NCBI GenBank assembly: GCA_002720745.1
Contig: PBJO01000008.1
Span: 1 to 56,244 of the forward strand
Direction: 5' to 3'
Length of the DNA: 56,244 bases
Source of the DNA: Balneola sp.
GTDB lineage: Bacteria > Bacteroidota > Rhodothermia > Balneolales > Balneolaceae
In this document: in pieces, positions 33,793-42,001 of the stretch
Position numbering within the stretch: position 1 is the stretch's first letter
How the letters are laid out: each line of letters begins with the position of its first letter
Translations under genes and position numbers: made by a program
Notes under the pieces: generated by a model
Told to the model about the DNA's origin: nothing
Seen by the model: only the letters and a program-made list of their open reading frames with translations
Databases searched by the model: none

Positions 33793-34875
33793 TTGAACCA
33801 CATAACTAAATCGAAAACCGGTATCCTGCTAGTTAATTTAGGTTCACCTGACACCTACGAACCTGCTGATGTAAAAGAGTATCTGCGTGAATTCCTTTTA
33901 GATGAACGAGTTGTTGATTTGCCTAAACCTTTACGTAAGCTCTTAGTTGAGGGTATTATATTAAATATTCGCCCTAAAGAGTCAGGAGAAGCATATGAGT
34001 TAATCTGGTGGGATGAAGGTTCTCCATTGGTTGTTATTACAGAACAAGTTTGTAATAAACTTAAATACCGTCTTGGAGATAAAATCCCGGTATCTATTGG
34101 AATGAGATATGGTAATCCTTCCATAAAAAAAGGAATTGAAGATCTTCTTCAAGAAAATGTACACTTGGAAGAGGTTTTTCTGGTACCCCTTTATCCACAG
34201 TATGCTATGGCAACAACGGAAACTGTGACAGAAAAAGCTAAAGAAGTATTCAAAGAATATTTTCCACATCTAAAACTGAGACTTAAGAATCCTTTCTATA
34301 ATGACCCTGATTATATCAAAGCACTAGGTGAATCAATGCGTCCTCATCTTACCGATGATATCGATCACCTAATCTTTTCCTATCATGGAGTTCCAGAGCG
34401 TCATATCAAAAAGAGAGATATAACCGGTGAACATTGCCTAAAATGTAACGATTGTTGCAATGTAACCTCAGTGGCCCATACATATTGCTATCGCCATCAT
34501 GATATCATGACTACAAAGAATGTGGCACAATACCTTAATCTGGATTCAATGTCTTTCACTTACAGTAATGCCTTTCAATCCAAGTTGGGAGTAGATCCGT
34601 GGCTAACACCTGCTACTGATAAAGAGCTCGAACGCCTAGCTGAAGAAGGGAACAAAAAAGTGGCTGTAGTTTGCCCTGCATTTATTTCTGATTGCATCGA
34701 AACTTTAGAAGAAATCGGAATACGTGGAGAGGAAGAATTCATGGAAGCTGGCGGTAAAGAGCTCAAACTAATCCCTTGTATCAACGACCATGACCTATGG
34801 ATTCATACCCTTGAAAAATGGTCACTTACTGTACTTAACAGAGACGATAGGATAACAGAAATAACCACTACCTAA
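33793..34875 (+). CDS. hemH: Ferrochelatase
   Basis: HemH inserts ferrous iron into protoporphyrin IX, the last step of protoheme synthesis. The 360-aa product shows GILLVNLGSPDTYEPADVKEYLREF-type family opening and the catalytic His198 in FSYHGVPERH, with Glu303 in CIETLEEIG. A Cys-rich insert after the active-site strand (Cys215, 218, 221, 222 and 232) could ligate an Fe-S cluster, as known for several bacterial ferrochelatases. The only sensible start is a TTG at 33793. The stop TAA overlaps the hemY ATG by one base (TAATG), so translation is probably coupled. Confidence 0.96.
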   Translation: MNHITKSKTGILLVNLGSPDTYEPADVKEYLREFLLDERVVDLPKPLRKLLVEGIILNIRPKESGEAYELIWWDEGSPLVVITEQVCNKLKYRLGDKIPVSIGMRYGNPSIKKGIEDLLQENVHLEEVFLVPLYPQYAMATTETVTEKAKEVFKEYFPHLKLRLKNPFYNDPDYIKALGESMRPHLTDDIDHLIFSYHGVPERHIKKRDITGEHCLKCNDCCNVTSVAHTYCYRHHDIMTTKNVAQYLNLDSMSFTYSNAFQSKLGVDPWLTPATDKELERLAEEGNKKVAVVCPAFISDCIETLEEIGIRGEEEFMEAGGKELKLIPCINDHDLWIHTLEKWSLTVLNRDDRITEITTT

Positions 34876-36209
34876 TGCCAAGTATTGGAGTACTTGGTGG
34901 TGGAATTTCTGGCCTTGCGGCAGCCTGGTTTCTAAAACAACGCGGTGCTGAGGTAACTCTTTTTGAAAAAGAAACTCCCGGGGGTGCAATCAGAACTGAA
35001 CTGAAGAACGGTCTTGTACTTGACCTAGGTCCAAACTCTCTGCGTGATAAATCTGGTGAACTTTTACAACTGATTTCTGAACTTGGGCTTAAGGATGAAA
35101 TGTTAATGATATCTAAAGCATTCGAAACACGAAGTATTGTGCGCAACAGTAAATTACAGTTCATTAAGCCATCACTTACTTCACTCTTGAGAACTGATTT
35201 GCTAAGCCTAAAAGCTAAGCTAAGATTTTTTGCTGAACCTTTTCAGCCTATTAAAAAGAAACAGGAAGAAAGTGTTGGAAGCTTTCTAAGAAGAAGACTA
35301 GGTAAGGAGGCTGTAAATTATCTAGCAGATCCAATTTTGTCAGGCATTTATGCTGGTGATATCGACAAGTTAAGTAAGACTGAAATCTTACCTGAATTTG
35401 CTCGATATGAATCAGAATATGGGTCTCTTTTTTTAAGTATACTTTCTAAAAATAAGATTAAAAGTGACCCTCAAAAACAAGCCGTTTTTAACTTTCGCAA
35501 CGGACTACAAACATTGCCTAATCGTCTAGCCGAAAAACTAAATAAAGAATTAATCCATACAAAAGTCACTTGCCTTGAGTTTGTGGATGATCATGTGAAA
35601 GTCACTACTGAAAACGATATATATTTTTTTGATCAAGTACTTAGTTGTTTACCTGCTTATGTATTATCATCGCTCATCTGTGAATATGCTCCTGGTTTAT
35701 CAAATCATTTAGAAAAAATTCATTATCCTGCAGTCCTTTCAACATGCGTAACTTATTTAAATAAAGATATTCCAAACAATACTGATGCATTTGGGTTTCT
35801 TGTACCTCGTATTGAAGGATTTGATCTTTTAGGAGCAATCTGGAAATCGAATATCTTTCCTTCCCATGCTCCAGAAGGGCAAAAGCAATACACTCTTCTT
35901 GCAGGTGGTGCACATAAAATAATCCAAAAAAATGAGATAACAGAAACTCAGAATAAAATCATTCAGGAATTCTCTAGAATCATGAATATTAATGCTGAAC
36001 CAATTCATTCAGATCATATGTATTGGGAAAACGCAATTCCTCAGCAAAATCTTGGATACTGGAAAATGAGATCTGAAGTTAGTGATTTCATGAAAATGCA
36101 CAAAAACTTCACAATCGGAGGAAACTACCTCTGGGGAGTGAGTATTCCAGACTGTATAAAACAAGCAAAACTAACTGCTCAACAGCTAACTTGGTCAAAC
36201 ATGAAATAA
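34875..36209 (+). CDS. hemY: Protoporphyrinogen oxidase (FAD, HemY type)
   Basis: This oxidises protoporphyrinogen IX to protoporphyrin IX with oxygen and FAD; it is often labelled hemG in Bacteroidota. At 444 aa it has the PPOX length. The FAD dinucleotide motif GVLGGGISGLAAAWFLKQRG is at 5-24, with VTLFEKETPGGAIRT and DLGPNS following. The middle has FLRRRLGKEAVNYLADPILSGIYAGD and the C-terminal FAD contact GNYLWGVSIPDCIKQA. It is unrelated to the flavodoxin-like HemG of E. coli. About 70 bp separate it from hemA, and that gap holds a separate promoter. Confidence 0.95.
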   Translation: MPSIGVLGGGISGLAAAWFLKQRGAEVTLFEKETPGGAIRTELKNGLVLDLGPNSLRDKSGELLQLISELGLKDEMLMISKAFETRSIVRNSKLQFIKPSLTSLLRTDLLSLKAKLRFFAEPFQPIKKKQEESVGSFLRRRLGKEAVNYLADPILSGIYAGDIDKLSKTEILPEFARYESEYGSLFLSILSKNKIKSDPQKQAVFNFRNGLQTLPNRLAEKLNKELIHTKVTCLEFVDDHVKVTTENDIYFFDQVLSCLPAYVLSSLICEYAPGLSNHLEKIHYPAVLSTCVTYLNKDIPNNTDAFGFLVPRIEGFDLLGAIWKSNIFPSHAPEGQKQYTLLAGGAHKIIQKNEITETQNKIIQEFSRIMNINAEPIHSDHMYWENAIPQQNLGYWKMRSEVSDFMKMHKNFTIGGNYLWGVSIPDCIKQAKLTAQQLTWSNMK

Positions 36210-36211
36210 TC

Positions 36212-36241
36212 TTCACATTATCTTCATATTCATTTTATAAT
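36212..36241 (+). promoter_or_regulatory. Promoter of the hemA operon with paired 11-bp repeats
   Basis: TTCACATTATC (36212-36222) and TTCATATTCAT (36223-36233) are contiguous 11-bp direct repeats. After 2 nt comes TATAAT (36236-36241). TTCACA to TATAAT is also an 18-nt-spaced sigma70 arrangement. The hemA start codon lies about 38 nt after the -10. The site matches the azurin promoter (3689-3718) in phase and spacing, indicating that hemACDEFBL can be transcribed apart from hemHY and under the same control as azurin. Confidence 0.6.
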
Positions 36242-36279
36242 ATTGTCTATACTAACTAATATTCAAACTCAAACAATTA

Positions 36280-37461
36280 ATGAGATTTTCTGTTGTTGGC
36301 ATTTCTCACTGGAAAAGTGGGGTCGCAATACGTGAGTTATTTTATTTGGACAAAGACAGGAAGAAGAGGCTCAAACAATATACAAAACAAGTCCCTGGAG
36401 GAGTACTCACACTCGAAACTTGTAATAGGACTGAAATATTTGGGTTTTGTGAACCAAAAATATTAATTGAAGCTTTATGTTGCTCAATCGATGTTGATTC
36501 TTCGTTTTTAAAAGAACATGGTTATGTACTATCCAATGACAGTGCTATCCGTCATATTTACAGGGTAGGATTAGGTATGGATTCCCAAGTATTGGGAGAC
36601 TCGCAAATCATACAACAATTAAAAAAAGCATACAATGAATCGAGAAAGGATCAACTTTCTGGAGAATTTCATCAGCTTATTCAATCCATATTTAAAGCTC
36701 ACAAAAGAAGTCGATCAGAAACTGATTTTGGCCGAGGAAATGTATCAGTTGGATTTGAAGTAACGCAGCGTGCCCTCGAGCATTTTGAAAATATAGGCAA
36801 TATCAAAATTCTGCTTATTGGCGCCGGCAAAATGGGTAAAGTATCCTGTAAAAACCTGATTTCTAATGGTGCTAAGCATATCTCGGTTATAAATCGTTCT
36901 ATCAACCGTGCTAAGAATCTTGCAAATTTGCTAGACATTAACATTAGTTCATTTTCAAAACTAGAACATGAATTACATAACGCTGATCTAATCATAACAG
37001 CAACAGGAGCACTTGAACCCATTCTAACCCCTAAAAATTTTACAAATATCCAAAAAGAAAAGCTCATTATTGATCTATCTGTCCCCCGTAATGTAGCGCA
37101 TGAAGTGTGTGAAATCAATGGAATTACACTGATTGACATGGATTCAATTAGTAAAGTAAATCAAAAAGCTTTGGAAAAAAGGAAGAAGGCCATTCCTATC
37201 CTTGAGAATATTATCCACGAGGAATTTAAAGCGTATAAAAATAATATTGACCGTTCCAGGTTCCTTCTCCCACACATTAAAGAGGTCGATTACAAATTAA
37301 ACAGTATTACCGAAGAGGAACTTCAAAAAGTACGCAATAAAGTAGATCCTGAAACCTTTAATCAACTTGAGAAGATCACTGACCGTGTCAAAAAGAAAAT
37401 CCTAGCTGTTCATATCGATCGTCTTAATCGGGAGTACCAAAAAGTAGAACAGGATGCTTAA
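36280..37461 (+). CDS. hemA: Glutamyl-tRNA reductase
   Basis: HemA reduces glutamyl-tRNA to glutamate-1-semialdehyde with NADPH, the first committed step of the C5 heme route. The 393-aa product has the nucleophile Cys48 in LETCNRTEIF and QVLGDSQIIQQLKKAY. The NADPH domain has ILLIGAGKMGKVSCKNL near 185-201. A C-terminal helical dimerisation region ends the protein. The length is slightly below E. coli HemA (418 aa). The stop overlaps the hemC start by 8 bp. HemA proteins are often controlled by heme-dependent degradation; nothing here shows whether that applies. Confidence 0.97.
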   Translation: MRFSVVGISHWKSGVAIRELFYLDKDRKKRLKQYTKQVPGGVLTLETCNRTEIFGFCEPKILIEALCCSIDVDSSFLKEHGYVLSNDSAIRHIYRVGLGMDSQVLGDSQIIQQLKKAYNESRKDQLSGEFHQLIQSIFKAHKRSRSETDFGRGNVSVGFEVTQRALEHFENIGNIKILLIGAGKMGKVSCKNLISNGAKHISVINRSINRAKNLANLLDINISSFSKLEHELHNADLIITATGALEPILTPKNFTNIQKEKLIIDLSVPRNVAHEVCEINGITLIDMDSISKVNQKALEKRKKAIPILENIIHEEFKAYKNNIDRSRFLLPHIKEVDYKLNSITEEELQKVRNKVDPETFNQLEKITDRVKKKILAVHIDRLNREYQKVEQDA

Positions 37462-38341
37462 AATAGGCACCCGCAGAAGTGGACTAGCCCTATGGCAAGC
37501 CAATTATGTCCAGCAGTTACTCAAAAATTCAGGATATGCATCAGAAATTATTGAAATTGAGTCATTCGGAGATAAGATTCTGGATATTCCAATTCATAAG
37601 CTCGGAGATAAAGGGGTCTTTACCAAAGCACTAGATATTGCACTGCTTAATGAAGATATCGATCTCGCAGTTCATTCTTTAAAAGATGTACCCACTGAAC
37701 TTGAAGAAAATTTAAGCCTAGCAAGTGTTCCTACCCGCGAAAATCCCTTAGACGTGTTAGTCAGGCCATTGAAGAGACAAAACTCAAAGAAAAATATAAT
37801 TGCCACAGGCAGTGTCCGTCGAAAAGCATTCTGGTTAAATAAATATCCAAATTACAAGATCACTGGACTCAGGGGTAACGTCCAGACACGCATTATTAAA
37901 GTGGACAATAATTACTGGACAGGCGGAATATTTGCTTTTGCTGGATTAAAGCGGCTGGGACTAAGTAACCGGATATCAGAAATGTTGGATTGGATGTTGC
38001 CGGCACCCGCTCAGGGAGCATTGGGAATAGTATGCAGAAGCAATGATGAAAAAAACCTCGCTATCTTTAGAACGCTAGAAGATAAATTTATCAGAAAATG
38101 TGTGGATACCGAGCGCTTGTTCTTAAATACACTTGGGTCGGGATGCTTCTCCCCTGTCGGAGCTTTAACCACCTATAAAGATGGCGTTTTCTCATTTAAT
38201 GGAGCAATATTATCAAAGGATGGTGCTGAAAAATTGGAGATCCATGAGAATCTCCTCAAAGATAAATATAATTTAGAATGGGGTAAAAATCTCGCTAAAA
38301 AATTGATTAAAGACGGTGCATTTAAACTCTTAGAACGTTAA
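37454..38341 (+). CDS. hemC: Hydroxymethylbilane synthase (porphobilinogen deaminase)
   Basis: HemC joins four porphobilinogens into the linear tetrapyrrole preuroporphyrinogen. The 295-aa product has the N-terminal IGTRRSGLALWQANYV, the catalytic Asp78 in AVHSLKDVP and the dipyrromethane-cofactor Cys231 in LGSGCFSPVGA. RGNVQTR and PAPAQGALGI are also in place. It overlaps hemA by 8 bp and an AGG lies just before its ATG. hemD begins 4 bp after its stop. Confidence 0.97.
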   Translation: MLKIGTRRSGLALWQANYVQQLLKNSGYASEIIEIESFGDKILDIPIHKLGDKGVFTKALDIALLNEDIDLAVHSLKDVPTELEENLSLASVPTRENPLDVLVRPLKRQNSKKNIIATGSVRRKAFWLNKYPNYKITGLRGNVQTRIIKVDNNYWTGGIFAFAGLKRLGLSNRISEMLDWMLPAPAQGALGIVCRSNDEKNLAIFRTLEDKFIRKCVDTERLFLNTLGSGCFSPVGALTTYKDGVFSFNGAILSKDGAEKLEIHENLLKDKYNLEWGKNLAKKLIKDGAFKLLER

Positions 38342-38345
38342 AAAT

Positions 38346-39038
38346 ATGTCATATCCAACCGTTTTATTTTGTAATCCACTCTCTGAAACTTATCAGAATC
38401 ACCTATTGAATACTGCTTCTTTCGATTATGATATAATTAATTTTATATCCTTTAAAGAAGTGCATACAAATGAATGGCTCCCTAAAACTACTCATGATTC
38501 TGAATATTGGGTTTTTACGAGTAAAAAAGCTGTAAAAGCCGTTTTTAAACATCATAACAAACTGAATACACCTAAAACGATATTCTGCGTAGGCCCAAAA
38601 ACAGCTTCTGTTATCAATGATCACGAACTGTCATCTTTGATTTGTTTTCCAAATGAATATAATTCGAAGGCATTAATTGAATTAATACTGGACAGTAACG
38701 CTGACCGAATCACTCATTTTAGAGGCGATTTATCCCCTGAATATCTAGTTAGTATACTAAAAAAGAATGGGCTGAACGCTAAAGGTATTGTTGTCTATAA
38801 AACAGATAAAAGAAAAGAAAAAGTCTCACTAGATCTTTATGACGGATTGGTTTTTATGAGCCCATCAGTAGTCCATGCTTTTCTTGAATCTAACACTCCT
38901 TCGAGTGAGACCCCAATATTTTGTATCGGAAAGACTACCGGTATAGCAGCAACGAAGTCAGGTTTTAATAAGGTGATAGTCACCGATAAAGCAACTTTTG
39001 AACATCTAGTCAAAACTATTGAAGAACACATTCTATGA
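38346..39038 (+). CDS. hemD: Uroporphyrinogen-III synthase
   Basis: HemD closes and inverts ring D of hydroxymethylbilane to uroporphyrinogen III. HemD sequences diverge widely. This 230-aa product is recognised from its place between hemC and hemE, its length, and typical elements: YWVFTSKKAVKAVF near 58-71, KTIFCVGPKTASVI, ITHFRGDLSPEYLV, GIVVYKTDKR and LVFMSPSVVHAFLE. These outline the two alpha/beta lobes of the family. Its last bases overlap the hemE start (ATGA), so translation is coupled. Confidence 0.9.
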   Translation: MSYPTVLFCNPLSETYQNHLLNTASFDYDIINFISFKEVHTNEWLPKTTHDSEYWVFTSKKAVKAVFKHHNKLNTPKTIFCVGPKTASVINDHELSSLICFPNEYNSKALIELILDSNADRITHFRGDLSPEYLVSILKKNGLNAKGIVVYKTDKRKEKVSLDLYDGLVFMSPSVVHAFLESNTPSSETPIFCIGKTTGIAATKSGFNKVIVTDKATFEHLVKTIEEHIL

Positions 39039-40075
39039 ATAAATTTCCTGTTTTACATAATACTTTATTACTAGATACACTTGAGAGTAAAAAGACTCCA
39101 CGCCCTCCTGTTTGGATGATGAGGCAGGCAGGAAGATATTTACCTGAATACATGGAGCTTAGTAAGAAGTATTCTTTTTTTGAGCGCGTTAAAACTCCGG
39201 AACTAGCCTGTGAGATTACACTACAACCAATCGATATAATTGGAACGGATGCAGCCATTTTATTTTCTGATATACTAGTCATTCTGGAATGTCTGGGTAT
39301 AGAAGTCCAACTAAAGCCTGGCCTCGGTCCTTATATCCCTTTTCCTATACGATCCTCAAAGGATATGAACAAGATTAAAATCCATCCTGCTAAAGAATCT
39401 CTTGATTATGTATATAAAGCACTAAGCTTGACTCGCCAGGAGCTCAATGGCCGAGTTCCGCTAATCGGTTTTGCAGGCGGACCTTGGACTCTCTTCTGCT
39501 ATTTGGTGGAGGGACAAGGATCCAAAACTTTTTCTTTGGCAAAACAATTTATTTTTTCGGATCCAAAATCAGCCCATCACGTGCTGCAGATACTTACCAA
39601 TCAGACAATCGAATACTTTCATGAGCAGGTAAAAGCAGGAGCACAGGTCTTACAGATATTTGAATCCTGGGCGGCAGCACTTGGTCCGGACGATTTCATG
39701 ACTCACGCTTACCCCTTTCTAAAACAAATTGTAAATGAGGATTATGGAGTACCTATGATTTTATTTGCTAAGGACGCTGAATGGTGTTATCCAGATTTTC
39801 AAGACGAAGGCGTAAAAGGATTTGGGATCAGCTGGGGATGTACTCCTGAGAATGCTCGTTTTTTAGCCGGAAATAAGACTGTGCAAGGTAACTATGATCC
39901 GTCTAAGCTGATGTCTACGCCCGATATTATAACTAAAGAAGTAACGGAAATGATCGAGCGTTTTGGTACACATCGATTTATCGCCAACTTGGGACATGGT
40001 ATCCTCCCTAATGTTCCTGTAGATAACGCAAGAGCCTTTGTGGAAGCTATAAAAAATTATCAATCTCCCTCATGA
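39035..40075 (+). CDS. hemE: Uroporphyrinogen decarboxylase
   Basis: HemE removes four acetate carboxyls from uroporphyrinogen III to give coproporphyrinogen III, without a cofactor. The 346-aa product carries both signatures: RPPVWMMRQAGRYLPEYM (Arg residues contacting the substrate) and GFAGGPWTLFCYLVEG. The catalytic Asp lies in AAILFSDILVILECLG, and GHGILPNVPVDNA closes the protein. It overlaps hemD and hemF by 4 bp each (ATGA junctions), a tight operon arrangement. Confidence 0.97.
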   Translation: MNKFPVLHNTLLLDTLESKKTPRPPVWMMRQAGRYLPEYMELSKKYSFFERVKTPELACEITLQPIDIIGTDAAILFSDILVILECLGIEVQLKPGLGPYIPFPIRSSKDMNKIKIHPAKESLDYVYKALSLTRQELNGRVPLIGFAGGPWTLFCYLVEGQGSKTFSLAKQFIFSDPKSAHHVLQILTNQTIEYFHEQVKAGAQVLQIFESWAAALGPDDFMTHAYPFLKQIVNEDYGVPMILFAKDAEWCYPDFQDEGVKGFGISWGCTPENARFLAGNKTVQGNYDPSKLMSTPDIITKEVTEMIERFGTHRFIANLGHGILPNVPVDNARAFVEAIKNYQSPS

Positions 40076-41007
40076 AATACTTTGACTCCAAACGGAAAGA
40101 ATTCACGAAACTTATCAAAAAACTCCAGATCAAAATCACCGGAGCTATTGAAAAAGCAGACGGAGAGGCTGAATTTCAAATCGACAACTGGAAGCGAGAA
40201 AAATTTGGGTTTGGGAGTACCCGTATAATTGAAAATGGGAAAGTATTTGAAAAAGGTGGTGTTAATATTTCAGCTGTATTAGGTCCGCTACCTGAAGCCC
40301 TTCAGCAAAGTCTTGATGAGGAAAACTCTGATTTTTTTGCAAGCGGTATATCACTCGTTCTTCATCCCCAAAATCCTTATGTACCTTCCGTTCATGCCAA
40401 CTACCGCTATTTTGAACTCTTTAGTAAAGATTCTAGTGAAATCAAAGACCAGTGGTTCGGAGGCGGAGCTGATCTAACCCCTTATTACCTCTTTAAAGAA
40501 GATGCTGTTCACTTTCACCAAATTCATAAAACAATTTGTGATCTAACTCACCCAGCTTTTTATCCCCGCTTCAAGAAAGCATGTGATGAATATTTTTTCA
40601 ATCATCACCGGAATGAGGCTAGAGGAATAGGCGGTATTTTCTTCGATCACGTGAGGGCAAATGAAGATACTTCTGCACAGGACCTTTGCGAATTTGCCTA
40701 CAATGCAGGCTTGGGATTTATAGATGCCTATATTCCAATTGTTAATCTGAGAAAAGACATCAATTACAATCAGCAAAACCGGGACTGGCAGGAAATCCGA
40801 CGCGGTCGCTATGTAGAATTCAACCTGATCCACGACCGTGGTACCCTATTTGGACTTAAAACAAAAGGGCGAATTGAATCAATTTTAATGAGCCTGCCAC
40901 CTCATGTGCAATGGCGATATAATCATAAGCCCAAACCCGGTTCTAAAGAACAGCAAATGCTTGACCACCTAAAAGAAGTGGACTGGCTTAATCTCCAAAA
41001 TAATTAG
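40072..41007 (+). CDS. hemF: Oxygen-dependent coproporphyrinogen III oxidase
   Basis: HemF uses oxygen to convert the two propionates of coproporphyrinogen III to vinyl groups. The 311-aa product has the family blocks FQIDNWKREKFGFGSTRIIE-like N-terminus, LHPQNPYVPSVHANYRYFEL, WFGGGADLTPYYLFKEDAVH and GIGGIFFDHVRANE, with conserved histidines. RGRYVEFNLIHDRGTLFGL and ESILMSLPPHVQW complete the fold. It overlaps hemE by 4 bp. An aerobic HemF with HemY implies oxygen-dependent heme synthesis; no hemN is in the window. Confidence 0.97.
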   Translation: MKYFDSKRKEFTKLIKKLQIKITGAIEKADGEAEFQIDNWKREKFGFGSTRIIENGKVFEKGGVNISAVLGPLPEALQQSLDEENSDFFASGISLVLHPQNPYVPSVHANYRYFELFSKDSSEIKDQWFGGGADLTPYYLFKEDAVHFHQIHKTICDLTHPAFYPRFKKACDEYFFNHHRNEARGIGGIFFDHVRANEDTSAQDLCEFAYNAGLGFIDAYIPIVNLRKDINYNQQNRDWQEIRRGRYVEFNLIHDRGTLFGLKTKGRIESILMSLPPHVQWRYNHKPKPGSKEQQMLDHLKEVDWLNLQNN

Positions 41008-41014
41008 ACTAAAC

Positions 41015-42001
41015 ATGAGATATCCAGGAACACGTTTAAGACGTAACCGAAAATCTGTAGCAATTAGAAGCATGGTTCGGGAAAATCAACTCAGCCCCGA
41101 TGATTTTATGGTTCCCCTATTTATAACTGAGGGTGAGAATGTGAAAGATGAAATACCCAGTATGCCTGGTTATTTTCGGCATTCACTGGATCGTTTGAAT
41201 TACGAACTGGATGAGATTGCTGAACTGGGAATAAGATCTGTATTGTTGTTTGTAAAGGTACCAAAAGATAAAAAGGACAACAAAGGAACAGAGCCTCTCC
41301 GTGATGACGGCCTTATGCAAAGGGCTATCAAGCATATAAAAGAATATTATCCGGATCTGTTCGTTATATCTGATGTAGCACTCGATCCATATTCATCCCA
41401 TGGCCATGATGGTATTGTGAAGGACAATGAAATAGTAAATGATATCAGTGCCGAATTGCTAGCAAAAATAGCTCTGAGTCATGCAAATGCCGGTGTAGAC
41501 ATGGTCGCACCCTCCGATATGATGGACGGACGTGTAGACTTAATAAGAAAAAAACTGGATCAACACGGATATGAAAATACAGGTATCATGGCATACAGTG
41601 TTAAATATGCCTCTGCTTTTTATGGCCCGTTCCGTGACGCGCTAGATTCAGCACCCGGATTCGGTGACAAAAAAACCTATCAGATGGATCCGGCAAACAG
41701 TAAAGAAGCATTGGTTGAAGCACAGATGGATATACAGGAAGGGGCAGACATTATCATGATCAAACCAGGTCAGCCCTATCTTGATATACTAAAAGCTGTC
41801 AGTGATAAATTAGAAACTCCAGTTTCCGTATATCATGTTTCGGGTGAGTATTCAATGATAAAAGCAGCAGCAGAAAAAGGTTGGTTAAATGAAAATGAGG
41901 TGATAATGGAATCACTGATCTCGTTCAAAAGAGCCGGTGCTAGTTTAATCGTAACATACTTTGCTAAACAGGCAGTCAAATTACTAAATGAAAGTAAATA
42001 G
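41015..42001 (+). CDS. hemB: 5-Aminolevulinate dehydratase (porphobilinogen synthase)
   Basis: HemB condenses two 5-aminolevulinate molecules to porphobilinogen. The 328-aa product has both active-site lysines, Lys197 in YSVKYASAFYGPFRDA and Lys250 in IIMIKPGQPYLDI. The metal loop reads DVALDPYSSHGHDG (120-133). The three cysteines of zinc enzymes are replaced by Ala, Asp and Asp, as in magnesium-dependent HemB of Pseudomonas. It is 7 bp from hemF and is followed at once by hemL. Confidence 0.97.
   Translation: MRYPGTRLRRNRKSVAIRSMVRENQLSPDDFMVPLFITEGENVKDEIPSMPGYFRHSLDRLNYELDEIAELGIRSVLLFVKVPKDKKDNKGTEPLRDDGLMQRAIKHIKEYYPDLFVISDVALDPYSSHGHDGIVKDNEIVNDISAELLAKIALSHANAGVDMVAPSDMMDGRVDLIRKKLDQHGYENTGIMAYSVKYASAFYGPFRDALDSAPGFGDKKTYQMDPANSKEALVEAQMDIQEGADIIMIKPGQPYLDILKAVSDKLETPVSVYHVSGEYSMIKAAAEKGWLNENEVIMESLISFKRAGASLIVTYFAKQAVKLLNESK

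Noticed and set aside
33723-33854. N-terminal extension of the SDR protein by 44 residues
   Set aside because: The extension lies before a normal Rossmann start and would run through the promoter and start of hemH. The ATG at 33722 fits the family.
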